Source: an uncultured Campylobacter sp.
GTDB lineage: Bacteria; Campylobacterota; Campylobacteria; Campylobacterales; Campylobacteraceae
Direction of reading: 5' to 3'
DNA length: 31,136 nt
NCBI RefSeq assembly: GCF_938045205.1
Contig: NZ_CALIMY010000023.1
Location: 1-31,136 of the forward strand
In this document: positions 1 to 8,408 of the stretch, piece by piece
How positions within the stretch are numbered: position 1 is the stretch's first letter
Layout: each line of letters starts with the position of its first letter
The notes under the pieces: model-generated
Told to the model about the DNA's origin: nothing
Databases searched by the model: none
What the model saw: the letters and a program-made list of their open reading frames with translations, nothing else
Program-made: the position numbers and the translations under genes

Positions 1-179
1 TAGAAAAACAGCACGAGCGGCTTGTCGTTGCCCTCGATCTTTAGCGTGCGCTCGGAGGGGTCGAACTTGGAGGCGAGCGAGGCGCCGTCGCTGCTTAGAT
101 GGTGCTTCCATCCGTCGCAGCCTACGAGCAACAGCGCGAGCACAGCGGCAGCAACTTTTAAATTTAAAAATTTAATCAT
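1..179 (-). CDS. Lipoprotein, N-terminal fragment (possible thioredoxin-fold protein)
   Basis: This is the 5' end of a gene that continues beyond the left edge; about 59 codons are visible. It starts at the ATG at 177-179. The N-terminus has a short basic region, a hydrophobic stretch and the lipobox LLVGC, so the mature protein should begin at a lipidated Cys about 21 residues in. The segment that follows (DPSERTLKIEGNDKPLVLFF) ends in a hydrophobic strand typical of the first beta strand of TlpA/thioredoxin-like lipoproteins, just before where a CxxC motif would come. That motif lies outside the window, so the thioredoxin assignment is inference and the lipoprotein assignment is seen directly. 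The upstream gap is AT-rich. Confidence 0.7.
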   Translation of the reverse strand, partial: MIKFLNLKVAAAVLALLLVGCDGWKHHLSSDGASLASKFDPSERTLKIEGNDKPLVLFF

Positions 180-768
180 TTAAAATCCGTCCTTAAATCT
201 GCTTTTAAAACTGCTAAATTCGTTTTTAAATTTGCGTTTGAAATTTTAAAATTCACGGCGCGATCCGGGCGGGAATTTATATCACGACCTGCGCCGAGGC
301 GTATGTCGTAATAATCCATGCTTGGGTTCATGCCGTGACTCTTGACGAGATTTATGTCATACTCCGCACTAGAATTTATATCGTGACATATATTTAAATT
401 TAAGTCTCGATCTGCGTTAAAGTTTATACTTTGGCATGTGCTGCAACAATATGCTTAAGGCGTATGTCGCGATCCGTGTCGTAATCCGCACTAAAGTCTA
501 TGTAACGACTTGCCTAGCAATTTGTACTCGCAGCGTTTCGGTTTTTAAAATTTAGACTTTTTAAATTTAGACTTTTTAAATTTTTACCCACCTCGCTCGG
601 CTTTGCAACGGCGCTTGATATTTCGAGGCAAATAGCTTCGACGGGACGCGCGCAGCAAAGAGTCACGCCTGCTCGCGCGAGCTTTGTGCGAACCCAAAAA
701 GAGCGCGAGCGAGCGGTGAAATTTTTAAATTTTAACGTAGCTTTATTTTTCATCATGCGAGCTAAATT
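180..768. other. Non-coding stretch with degenerate repeats
   Basis: No convincing gene. The open frame at 514-756 on the minus strand has unusual composition and no family signature, and I do not call it. Bases 270-515 hold imperfect copies of a unit resembling TTTATGTCGTGATCCGCAC with an ACTAAAG-type tail, for example near 301-321, 351-386, 461-475 and 478-510. The remainder is made of TTTAAATTT-type runs, including a near-exact tandem of TTAGACTTTTTAAA around 551-575. Confidence 0.5.
270..515. repeat. Degenerate short repeats in intergenic DNA
   Basis: By eye, several segments share a pattern of (T)TTATGTC(G/A)T followed by a-TCCGCACTA-(G/A)A and then TATATCGTGAC or TATGTAACGAC. The clearest pair is 351-386 and 478-510: both contain TCCGCACTA, then a TTTATAT or TCTATGT block, then a CG(T)GAC or ACGAC block. 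Copies are diverged and irregularly spaced, so this is not a CRISPR array, which would have near-identical repeats. Function unknown. Confidence 0.3.
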
Positions 769-1082
769 TTATGCACCGGAATTCTGTGCGCCTGAATTTC
801 TAGTATCGGAATTTTTGCCATTAGAATTTTCGGCACTCTGATCTTCGCCGCCAGAGCTTTGCGAGGCGGGATTTTGCTCGCTCGCAGCCTCGGCGTTAGA
901 GCTTTGCGAAGTGCTTTGGCTTAAATCGCGATCTGAAATTTTATCTTGCGAGCCGAGATTGTGCTTCATCGTGCTTTGATCCAAAAGTTCTATTCGATCG
1001 AGCTTGCCGTGTCTTAGGCGCACCACTTTGTCGGCAAATTTGGACGAAAATTCCGCATGCGAAATCTCGATAAAATTTTGCC
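769..1082 (-). pseudogene. 3' relic of an ABC-transporter ATP-binding protein gene
   Basis: Read on the minus strand from just after an in-frame TAA at 1083-1085, the frame gives FIEISHAEFSSKFADKVV followed by RLRHGKLDRIEL. This fits the H-loop region of an ABC ATPase (hydrophobic strand, Ser-His, then a helix, ADKVV and a hydrophobic-x-x-G-K end). The Walker A, Q-loop, signature and Walker B parts are missing, and the upstream DNA on this strand is occupied by the radical SAM gene. No good start codon precedes the H-loop; the only in-frame start is a GTG near 1026, after it. The remaining ~65 residues are a Ser/Asn/Gln-rich tail that resembles translated intergenic AAATTC repeats. I read this as a decayed or truncated gene end. 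Alternatively it is a short expressed protein using the GTG, which I consider unlikely. Confidence 0.5.
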
Positions 1083-1122
1083 ATTAAATTACGAAACGAA
1101 ATTCTACCTCGCAATTCCGCCG

Positions 1123-2019
1123 CTATTTCTTGGCGATTTTATAGTAGCCGTCTCTGAAAACAACCTTGCCCGCACCCACGAGGTGCTTTAAAAGCTGCGC
1201 GCTCGCTTCATCAAACATCGCCTCCACGTCGCTAGTGCGCTGAGGACGACGTGCCAAAGTATGCAATATCTCATCCTCGCTAAAACTTAACCGTTCGCTT
1301 GCGTATTTGGGTGCGGCGATGATATTTACGTTTTGATTTTCGATGAAAGTGGCTAGATAGCGCAGCTGCGCCTCGCTCACACCCTGCACGCGGTATGCGG
1401 GCGGGCGATCTATAGTGCCAATATCTACGCGGTGCGGATTGATGCGCGCCAGAGCCGCATTCAGCGCCGCAAAATCCTCCTGCGTGTCATTTAGCCCACG
1501 CACGACTAGGATTTCGATATCAAGCTCACCATGAAACTCGCGCGCAAAATCCGCGATCGCGCTTACGATATCCTCGGCGCTAATGCCTGCATGCGGACCG
1601 TCCACCTTGCGAAAGCTTTTTGCAAGCGCGCTATCTAGCGAAAATTTGCAAATATCAAGCTTTGCTAGCGCCGCGCTGTTTTCGCGCACGAGTGAGCCGT
1701 TTGACAAAACGAGCAGTTTCTGCGGCAGGTTCAGCGCCTTTAGCGCATCCACTAGCTCGGCGAAGCGCGGATGCAGCGTAGGCTCGCCGTTTGCCGTGAT
1801 CGTGATGACGTCTATGCCCGCGTGGCTTTGTAGCGCGGTTTTCAGCTCGGCGATGACCGGGCCGATCTCACAGGGCTCGCTCATCGCGCTTACCGGCTTG
1901 CCTGCGCCCAGCTCGCAATAGACGCAGTTGAAGTTGCACTGCTTGCGCTGCGGGCTTAGATCGATACCGAGGCTGCGCCCGAACCTGCGCGAGGTCACGG
2001 GCCCGAAAATATATCTCAT
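1123..2019 (-). CDS. Radical SAM protein, COG0731 (TYW1-like Fe-S oxidoreductase) family
   Basis: 298 residues. Near the N-terminus is the radical SAM cluster motif CX3CX2C (Cys28, Cys32, Cys35 in QCNFNCVYCELG), preceded by the family's opening FGPVTSRRFGRSLGIDLSP. ITANGEPTLHP follows, matching the GNGEPT-type SAM-binding motif, and then LSNGS. These mark the bacterial COG0731 group, which binds a 4Fe-4S cluster and cleaves S-adenosylmethionine; its substrate in bacteria is unknown, and archaeal and eukaryotic relatives act in wyosine tRNA modification. About 50 C-terminal residues (SEDEILHTLARRPQRTSDVE...) look like a small helix-turn-helix-like tail, as often seen in this group. The ATG at 2017-2019 is chosen because GGAGC lies five bases upstream. 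It stands alone, with a long gap upstream. Confidence 0.85.
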   Translation of the reverse strand: MRYIFGPVTSRRFGRSLGIDLSPQRKQCNFNCVYCELGAGKPVSAMSEPCEIGPVIAELKTALQSHAGIDVITITANGEPTLHPRFAELVDALKALNLPQKLLVLSNGSLVRENSAALAKLDICKFSLDSALAKSFRKVDGPHAGISAEDIVSAIADFAREFHGELDIEILVVRGLNDTQEDFAALNAALARINPHRVDIGTIDRPPAYRVQGVSEAQLRYLATFIENQNVNIIAAPKYASERLSFSEDEILHTLARRPQRTSDVEAMFDEASAQLLKHLVGAGKVVFRDGYYKIAKK

Positions 2020-2776
2020 TTTTGCTCCATGATTGATTTACGTGCAGCGGCGTTTTTGGCACAAGATTTCGCTTTAAAACTTTACTTTACGGAATTTTAA
2101 TTTGCAAAATTTTAATTTGAAATTCCGCATCGTGAAATTTTACTGAAATTTGCTTTTAAAAATTTAGCTAGAAAATCCCGCTTTTAAATTTTACGTAGCA
2201 AATTTACGCCGATCTCAAGTCTCGCACCAATAACGCTTTGCATCGAGCTTTTAAAATTCTACGTAGCAAATTTATACCTTGAAATTTAAGCTCCGCGTGC
2301 CGAAATTTAGCGCCGCTTTTATGCGAATTTTCACTTCTGCGCGCCGCCCCGCTACGGCAAAATTTTAAGCTTAGAGCTTTGAATTTATCCTTAAATTTAG
2401 GGGGCGCGATCCATGAATTTTAAAGCGCAGGCCAAATTTAAACTCGCAAGTTTGCGGTATTTTTCAGCGTTGCAGATACGGTGCGTAGATTTTTTAATCC
2501 CATGCTCGGCGCAAAAGCGACATAAATTTCAAATGCAGCTAAATTTTAAAATTTCGTGGTATCGTTGCATCAAAACGGCGCAGAATTTTAAAATTTAGAG
2601 CTTTGCGTTTCGTGAGCTGTTTTAGCGGCGTGAAAACGGTGCAAAATTTAAAATTTATGAACAGCGAAAAGATCGCGCGAAAGCAAAGCAAGCGACCCAG
2701 GCGAGTGAAATTTTAAATTACGGCTCTATAAAATTTGCAACGACGCGCCGCAAGCAGGCTCTCGCAAAATCCGGTT
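2020..2776. other. Long intergenic region with A/T-palindrome repeats
   Basis: No gene is supported. The open frame at 2413-2598 (+) mostly translates the repeat motif (KFK, NFK) and lacks a ribosome binding site. The DNA is a patchwork of AAATTT/TTTTAAA cores separated by GC-rich words such as CGCCGC and GCGCG. Two near-identical copies of TTTTAAA(A)TT(C/T)TACGTAGC followed by AAATTTA lie at 2180-2210 and 2247-2278. The promoter of the radical SAM gene should lie near 2040-2080, but I could not fix a -10 box. Confidence 0.6.
2180..2278. repeat. Pair of ~31-base direct repeats around TACGTAGCAAATTTA
   Basis: Bases 2180-2210 and 2247-2278 share GCTTTTAAA, a T/C-variable AATT, TACGTAGCAAATTTA and a final (C/T)(G/A)CC, about 67 bases apart. 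The core TACGTA is itself palindromic. The copies are locally duplicated intergenic repeat units; I do not recognise them as a named element. Confidence 0.5.
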
Positions 2777-3823
2777 TCAGCGCGCGCTTAGCTCGTGCAC
2801 CAGATCCACTAGATATTTGGCGTTTTGCACGCTTACGTCGGGCAAAATTCCATGTCCTAGATTAAAGATATGCGCGACACCCTTCATCGCTGCTAAAATT
2901 TCGCGCACGCCCGATTCTATCGCGCCGCGGTCGTATAGCCGCATCGGCTCCAGGTTGCCCTGAAGCGCAAATTTACCCCCGAGCTGCTCGCGCGCAAGCC
3001 CCATAGGAGTGCTCCAATCCACGCCCCATACGTCAAAGCTCGCCTCGCCTCGCTGCGTCGCGATACTGCTCAGCCGCGACATCTGCGCACCCGTGCCCTT
3101 GGCAAAGACGATGAGCGGGATATGCGGGAATTTCGCCTTTAAAAATTCCGTGATTTCCAAGATGTATCGCCAGCCGAACTCCTCGTATGCGCTCGGCTCC
3201 AGCGCGCCCGCCCAGCTGTCGAAGATCTGCACCGCATCGACGCCCGAGCTGATCTGGCGCGCCAGATAAAGCTTCGTCGCCTCCGTAACGAGGCGCAAAA
3301 TTTCATGCAGAAGCTGCGGATTTTCGTAAAGCATCCTTTTGCAAACGGCGTAATTTTTGCTGCCGCCGCCCTCTATCATATAGGTAGCGATCGTCCACGG
3401 CGCGCCGCAAAAGCCGATGAGCGCTTTGTCCGCGGCAAGGCGCGAGCGAGTAAGCGAGATCGTATCATAAACGTATCCGAGCTCTGCCGCGGCCTTTTGC
3501 GGATCAAGACGCGCCAAATCACCCCGGGAGCGGATCGGATCACTAAAGCGCGGTCCTTCGCCCGCTTCGAAGCGCAGATCCATCCCCATCTGCATCGGCA
3601 CAACCAAAATATCGCTAAAAAGTATCGCCGCATCGACGCCTAAAATCTCCACGGGCTGGATCGTTACCTCGCTAGCGGCGCGGTAGTCGCGGCACAGGCT
3701 CAAAAAATCGCCCGCCCTCTCACGCACCGCCATGTATTGCGGCAGGTAGCGCCCCGCCTGGCGCATCATCCAAATGGGCGTGTATGGGGTCTCTTTGCCA
3801 AAGCATGCGTCGATGAAAACCAT
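2777..3823 (-). CDS. hemE: Uroporphyrinogen decarboxylase
   Basis: HemE removes four carboxyl groups from the acetate side chains of uroporphyrinogen III to give coproporphyrinogen III, a cytoplasmic step of haem synthesis that needs no cofactor. The 348 residues are a normal length. The first family signature is at residues 16-30 (PIWMMRQAGRYLPQY), giving the substrate-binding arginines Arg21 and Arg25. LFSDIL gives Asp71, which matches the essential aspartate. The second signature follows as GFCGAPWTIATYMIEGG, and the C-terminal NLGHGI provides the conserved His. The ATG at 3821-3823 has AAAGGAT upstream and lies two bases after the stop of the UPF0114 gene, so the two are probably co-transcribed and translationally coupled. 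Confidence in the identity is very high. Confidence 0.97.
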   Translation of the reverse strand: MVFIDACFGKETPYTPIWMMRQAGRYLPQYMAVRERAGDFLSLCRDYRAASEVTIQPVEILGVDAAILFSDILVVPMQMGMDLRFEAGEGPRFSDPIRSRGDLARLDPQKAAAELGYVYDTISLTRSRLAADKALIGFCGAPWTIATYMIEGGGSKNYAVCKRMLYENPQLLHEILRLVTEATKLYLARQISSGVDAVQIFDSWAGALEPSAYEEFGWRYILEITEFLKAKFPHIPLIVFAKGTGAQMSRLSSIATQRGEASFDVWGVDWSTPMGLAREQLGGKFALQGNLEPMRLYDRGAIESGVREILAAMKGVAHIFNLGHGILPDVSVQNAKYLVDLVHELSAR

Positions 3824-3825
3824 TT

Positions 3826-4317
3826 TTATCCTTTAAATTTACTCAAAATATACAAAGCCAAACAAACCGCAAAGATAGCCCCTGCGAGCAAAAGCATATC
3901 CAAAGGGGTAGTAAAATCGGTGTACAAAATTCTCTTGAAAAAATCCACTACCAGCACCATTATGATAACGCTGCCGAGTTTATGTTTTAGCTCATCCAGC
4001 GAGGCGATCTTTAAAACTTGTAAATTTAGATCTACAAACTCGTCGATAAAGAGCTCATAAATTCCAAATACGAAGATTAGCAGCACTATAGCGACTAGAT
4101 ACAGATCGATCGCCGTTATTATTTCGCTTAAAATGTCAATGTAAAGCGCTCGCTCACTCTGCGGGGCTAGGAAAAATTCCACGATTTTATAGAACGCCGA
4201 ACAGATTTCGTAGCTTGCCATCACAAATATCGTCGCACTAGCCGCAACACAAAAAATAACAGGCAGAAGCGTTAGAGATTTGCTACAAAGCAAAAATTTT
4301 TCAAATATAGCTTTCAT
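3826..4317 (-). CDS. UPF0114 (YqhA-like) inner-membrane protein
   Basis: 163 residues with four predicted membrane segments at about 16-38, 66-91, 112-130 and 138-160. The order of features fits the YqhA/UPF0114 family: a first helix after a short amphipathic N-terminus, a second helix running into GIYELFIDEF, then a cytoplasmic loop with SLDELKHKLGSVI and VDFFKRIL. The family is widespread in proteobacteria and its function is unknown. The ATG at 4315-4317 is preceded by AAGGAAG. It is the first gene of a two-gene unit with hemE; the pairing may be simple co-transcription rather than shared function. Family assignment is from pattern memory, not a search. Confidence 0.8.
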   Translation of the reverse strand: MKAIFEKFLLCSKSLTLLPVIFCVAASATIFVMASYEICSAFYKIVEFFLAPQSERALYIDILSEIITAIDLYLVAIVLLIFVFGIYELFIDEFVDLNLQVLKIASLDELKHKLGSVIIMVLVVDFFKRILYTDFTTPLDMLLLAGAIFAVCLALYILSKFKG

Positions 4318-4621
4318 TTCTTCCTTAAATTTTAATTCGAGCTTAGCCGCTCCGCAAACGGACGTATAAATTTAAAAGCCGCCTCATGCCGAAGTGTTCG
4401 TTTAAATTTACGCTCGTTTGCAATCGCGTAAATTTATCTCTTTTAAGCGCACGTTTGAACTTATTTAAATTTTGCGCCAGGTTAAAGGCGCAAAATTCTA
4501 ACTTGCGGTCTTAAATTTTTAACTAGGCTGATTTGCAAATTTATTCGCCGGTCTTCGGCGCCGAAACCGCGCACGCGACAGCATCCGCGTACAAAGTCTC
4601 GGCAACTTTGCTAAATTTATC
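4318..4621. other. Intergenic region between asd and the UPF0114-hemE unit
   Basis: No gene seen. It holds a perfect 11-base-pair hairpin at 4468-4497 (listed separately) and several TTTAAATTT runs. It should also contain the promoter of the UPF0114-hemE unit between about 4330 and 4400, but no box is clear enough to name. Confidence 0.5.
4468..4497 (-). terminator. Candidate terminator after asd
   Basis: AATTTTGCGCC (4468-4478) and GGCGCAAAATT (4487-4497) form a perfect 11-base-pair stem with an 8-base loop, about 125 bases downstream of the asd stop. The A/T outer part would give U-rich flanks in either direction, so it could act on both strands. On the minus strand the run after the stem is short (AATTTAAAT), so strength is uncertain. 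Confidence 0.55.
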
Positions 4622-5653
4622 CTACCTGTCTTGCTGCATATCTATCCAGCGAAGCGCGATACGTACGGCGTTCGTAGCCGCTCCGACGCGGATCTGATCG
4701 GCGCTGCACCAAAGATGCAGAATTTTATCGTCGAAATTGTCCCTGCGGAGCCTGCCGACGTAGGTTTCGTTCGTATCGCTAGAAAGCAGCGGCATCGGGT
4801 ATTCGTTTTTGCTCGGATCGTCTACAAGCACGATGCTAGGCGCGTTTCTTAAAATTTCACGCACGCGGCTAATCTCGAAATCCTTTTTAAATTTTATCGT
4901 GATCGCCTCGCTGTGGCTGCGAAGTACCGGCACGCGAACGCAGGTAGCCGAAACGGCGAAGTTTTTATGCAAAATTTTCTGCGTTTCGTTCACCATCTTC
5001 ATCTCCTCTTTGGTGTAGTCGTTGTCCAAAAAGACGTCGATGTGCGGGATGACGTTAAATGCTAGCTGGTGCGCGAAAACTTTAGGTTTGCACTCATCAA
5101 GCTTAAATTCAAAAAATTTCTGCAGCTGAAACACAAGCTCCTCCATACCCTCTTTGCCTGCGCCGCTGGCGGCTTGGTAGGTGCTTACGTCCACGCGCTC
5201 TATTTCAAATGCATCATCAAGCGGCTTAAGAATTTGAACCATCTGGATGGTCGAGCAGTTCGGATTGGAGATGATGCCGGTCTCCTTCCACAGCTCGATA
5301 TCCTGCGGGTTGCACTCCGGCACTACGAGCGGAACGTCCTCTTGCATACGAAAGTGGCTCGTGTTATCTATCACCACTGCGCCGCTTGCCGCAGCAAATG
5401 GCACGTAATGCGCCGAAATGGAGCCGCCCGCGCTAAAAAACGCGATGTCGATCTCGTTTTCGTCGAAGGTGCTGTCCGTTAGCTCCCTCACGACGTATTC
5501 TTTGCCGCGGAATTCCACCTTCTCGCCCGCGCTCTTTGCGCTCGCAAGCGGCAGTATGTCCTTTACGGGGAAGTTCATCTCGTCTAAGACGCGCAAAATC
5601 TCCTCGCCTACGGCGCCGGTAGCGCCTACGATGGCGATATTGTAACTACTCAT
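4622..5653 (-). CDS. asd: Aspartate-semialdehyde dehydrogenase
   Basis: The enzyme reduces L-aspartyl-4-phosphate with NADPH to aspartate semialdehyde, the branch point to lysine/diaminopimelate, threonine and methionine, and so also supplies peptidoglycan. 343 residues, normal length. The N-terminal Rossmann motif GATGAVG starts at residue 10. The catalytic cysteine is Cys133 in SNPNCSTIQ, followed by STYQAASGAGKEGM. The substrate-binding RVPVLRSHSEAITI contains the conserved His. Its ATG lies inside the end of gyrA, with an 8-base overlap, and the GGAGGAGAG encoding gyrA's last residues doubles as its ribosome binding site. Translation is therefore coupled to gyrA. In C. jejuni asd lies near gyrA but not directly fused to it in this way. 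Confidence 0.97.
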   Translation of the reverse strand: MSSYNIAIVGATGAVGEEILRVLDEMNFPVKDILPLASAKSAGEKVEFRGKEYVVRELTDSTFDENEIDIAFFSAGGSISAHYVPFAAASGAVVIDNTSHFRMQEDVPLVVPECNPQDIELWKETGIISNPNCSTIQMVQILKPLDDAFEIERVDVSTYQAASGAGKEGMEELVFQLQKFFEFKLDECKPKVFAHQLAFNVIPHIDVFLDNDYTKEEMKMVNETQKILHKNFAVSATCVRVPVLRSHSEAITIKFKKDFEISRVREILRNAPSIVLVDDPSKNEYPMPLLSSDTNETYVGRLRRDNFDDKILHLWCSADQIRVGAATNAVRIALRWIDMQQDR

Positions 5654-8381
5654 CCTCTCCTCCTTTTAAAATTTCATCGCTAGGGCCGTCGCTCTGCGAA
5701 TCTTTGCTATCTAAATTTGAATTTAATAAATTTTCATCCTGCGCAAGCTCGTCCGCTTCGCCCTCGTCGCCCTCCTCAGCTTTCGGGCAGGTCGCGATGC
5801 TCACGACGTCGTCGCCCTCGACATTTACGACGATGACGCCGCTGGTGTTGCGGCCCGCTTTGCGGATGCTTTGCATATCCACGCGGATCATCTTGCCGCT
5901 CGTAGTAAGCGCCATAAGATCCATCTCCTCATCGACCATCACGACGCCGATAAGCTCGCCGGTGCGGTTGGTGAGCTTCATGCAGATGACGCCCTTGCCG
6001 CCGCGGTTTGTGAGGCGATACTCGCTCGCGGTCGTGCGCTTGCCGATACCCTTTTGGCTCACGCTTAAAATTTCTTGCATATCGCTTAAAATAAACGCGG
6101 CGCCGATGACCTCGTCCCCTTTTTCTTTAAATTTAATCCCCTTTACGCCGCGAGCGATGCGCCCCATCTGGCGAATTTTATTTAGATTAAATTTAAGGCA
6201 CATTCCCTTTTTCGTAGCGATGAAGAGCATATTTTCGTTGGCGCTTTGCGGCTCGCCCTCTTGTGCGTCCGAAATCTCATCCGAAATTTCATTCTCGCTT
6301 CCCTCTAAAATATCCTGCTCGGTCTGCTCTAAGGCTTCTTCAGCCTCGCCGCCGTCCAGATCGTCGCCGCTTAGAGCGCCTCCTTTGTAGTTTTGCATCT
6401 CCTCGGCGCTGTTTGGAGCGATGAGAGCGGTTACGAGAGTGTCGTCCTCATCCAGGCTGATAGCGCGGATGCCGAGTGAGCGGATGTTTTTAAACTCGCT
6501 TAAATTCGTGCGTTTTACGATGCCGTTGCGAGTGAAAAATACGAGCGACTTGCTCGGATCAAAATCGGTCGTAGGGATGATCGCCATGATCTTTTCGTCT
6601 GCGCCGAGCTGGATTAAATTTACTACCGCCTTGCCCTTTGCGGTGCGCGAGCCCTCCGGGATTTTATAGACCTTGAGCCAGTAAAGCTGCCCGCGGTCGG
6701 TGATAAACATAAGCGTGTCGTGGGTGTTGGACGTAAAAAAGCTCTCGATGAAGTCGTCATCGTACGTCGTGACCGCCACGCGCCCCTTGCCGCCGCGCTT
6801 TTGCTTCTCGTAAGTCTTGCTAGGCACGCGCTTGATGTAGCCGCGGTGAGTGATCGTAACGACCATATTTTCATTCGCGATTAGATCTTCGATGTCGATA
6901 TCTTCGTAGTCATCGACGATTTCGGTGATGCGCGGGCATCTGAATTTATCCTTGATCTCCAAAAGCTCATCTTTGATGATCCCCTCAATCAGCTCCTCGC
7001 TCTTTAAGATCGCATCAAGCCGCTTTATCTCGGCTAAAATTTCTTTTAGCTCCTCCTCGATCTTTTCGCGCTCAAGCCCCGTTAAACGGCTTAGCCTCAT
7101 ATCCAAAATCGCGCCCGATTGTGCTTCGCTAAGGCCGAATCTGCTCATTAAATTTTCGCGCGCTACGTTGGTGTCGGCGGAATTTCTAATCACGTCGATC
7201 ACTTCGTCGATGTTATCTAGCGCGATCTTTAAGCCCTCCAGGATGTGCGCTCTAGCGCGCGCTTTTTGAAGCTCAAAAATCGTGCGGCGGATGATGATGG
7301 TTTTTCTGTGGTTCAAAAACAGTTTCAAAAGCTCTATCAGCGTAAAAATCTTCGGCTCCTTGCCGTCGATTGCGAGCATTATCACGCCGAAGGTCGCCTC
7401 CATCGTGGTTTGCTTAAATAGATTATTTAGCACGATCTCGCTCATCGCGTCGCGTTTAAGCTCGATTACTACGCGAATTCCGTCGCGATCGCTCTCGTCG
7501 CGCACCTCAGAGATGCCTTCGATCTGCTTTTCTTTTACGAGATCTGCGATCTGCTCAATGAGGCGCGCTTTATTGGTCTGATACGGCAGCTCGTCGATTA
7601 CGATGACATCTTTACTAGCTTTTTTTTCAATATGGGTTTTAGCGCGAATTTTAACGCGCCCTCTGCCCGTTTTATACGCCTCGATGATCCCCTTTTTGCC
7701 ATAGATGATGCCGCCGGTCGGAAAATCGGGACCCTTGATCTCGCCCATGATCTCTTCTAGGCTTGCGTTTTTATTCTCAAGCAGTATCAAAAGACCGCCC
7801 ACAAGCTCATCTAGGCTGTGCGGCGGGATATTCGTCGCCATTCCCACGGCGATTCCGCTTGAGCCGTTAAGCAGCAAATTTGGCACGCGCGCAGGCAATA
7901 CGTCGGGCTCGTTTAGGCTCTCATCGTAGTTCGGTACGAAATCGACCGTCTCTTTATCCAGGTCTTTTAGCAGCTCCTCGGCTAGCGGCGTCATACGCGC
8001 TTCGGTGTATCTCATCGCCGCCGCTCCGTCGCCGTCGATCGAACCAAAGTTACCCTGCCCGTCCACGGAAGGAATTCTCATCGAAAAGCTCTGCGCCATT
8101 CGCACGAGCGCATCATAAACGGCGGTATCGCCGTGCGGATGGTATTTACCGATGACGTCGCCTACGATACGAGCGGATTTTTTGTATGGCTGGCGAGAAC
8201 CCACGCCAAGATCGTTCATCGCGTATAAAATTCGCCTATGCACCGGCTTTAGACCGTCTCTGGCATCCGGCAGTGCACGACCGATGATGACGCTCATCGA
8301 GTAATCAAGATAGCTCGTCTTGATCGATTCTTCGACGTCTATATCGATGATCTCCTGATTTTCAAACATATTTGATTGCAT
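5646..8381 (-). CDS. gyrA: DNA gyrase subunit A
   Basis: GyrA is the DNA-cleaving and wrapping subunit of the A2B2 gyrase, which introduces negative supercoils using ATP. 911 residues, longer than the ~860 of C. jejuni. The catalytic tyrosine is Tyr125 (AAMRYTEARM). The quinolone-resistance region around residues 70-95 carries Thr86 and Asp90, the susceptible residues at the two positions best known for resistance in Campylobacter. The GyrA box QKRGGKG is at 527-533 in the C-terminal pinwheel. Two additions account for the length: an acidic, Gly/Glu/Asp-rich insertion at about 658-716 between pinwheel blades, and an acidic low-complexity tail from about 867. The ATG at 8379-8381 has AAAAGGAT upstream and a TATAAT box 28 bases away. 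It overlaps asd by 8 bases. Confidence 0.98.
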   Translation of the reverse strand: MQSNMFENQEIIDIDVEESIKTSYLDYSMSVIIGRALPDARDGLKPVHRRILYAMNDLGVGSRQPYKKSARIVGDVIGKYHPHGDTAVYDALVRMAQSFSMRIPSVDGQGNFGSIDGDGAAAMRYTEARMTPLAEELLKDLDKETVDFVPNYDESLNEPDVLPARVPNLLLNGSSGIAVGMATNIPPHSLDELVGGLLILLENKNASLEEIMGEIKGPDFPTGGIIYGKKGIIEAYKTGRGRVKIRAKTHIEKKASKDVIVIDELPYQTNKARLIEQIADLVKEKQIEGISEVRDESDRDGIRVVIELKRDAMSEIVLNNLFKQTTMEATFGVIMLAIDGKEPKIFTLIELLKLFLNHRKTIIIRRTIFELQKARARAHILEGLKIALDNIDEVIDVIRNSADTNVARENLMSRFGLSEAQSGAILDMRLSRLTGLEREKIEEELKEILAEIKRLDAILKSEELIEGIIKDELLEIKDKFRCPRITEIVDDYEDIDIEDLIANENMVVTITHRGYIKRVPSKTYEKQKRGGKGRVAVTTYDDDFIESFFTSNTHDTLMFITDRGQLYWLKVYKIPEGSRTAKGKAVVNLIQLGADEKIMAIIPTTDFDPSKSLVFFTRNGIVKRTNLSEFKNIRSLGIRAISLDEDDTLVTALIAPNSAEEMQNYKGGALSGDDLDGGEAEEALEQTEQDILEGSENEISDEISDAQEGEPQSANENMLFIATKKGMCLKFNLNKIRQMGRIARGVKGIKFKEKGDEVIGAAFILSDMQEILSVSQKGIGKRTTASEYRLTNRGGKGVICMKLTNRTGELIGVVMVDEEMDLMALTTSGKMIRVDMQSIRKAGRNTSGVIVVNVEGDDVVSIATCPKAEEGDEGEADELAQDENLLNSNLDSKDSQSDGPSDEILKGGEDE

Positions 8382-8408
8382 AAATATCCTTTTAAATTTT
8401 AAAGCGCG

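Noticed and set aside
270..515. CRISPR array
   Set aside because: Repeats are too diverged and irregularly spaced, and no cas gene is in the window.
514..756. Open frame of 80 codons on the minus strand
   Set aside because: Low-complexity N- and C-termini are translations of TTTAAA repeats, there is no ribosome binding site or family signature, and it lies in repeat DNA.
2413..2598. Open frame of 61 codons on the plus strand
   Set aside because: Composed largely of translated AAATTTAA repeats (KFK, NFK), with no ribosome binding site.
5704..6390. Long open frame (228 codons) antisense to gyrA
   Set aside because: Shadow of the gyrA reading frame: Ser-rich translation and no start signals; gyrA is certain.
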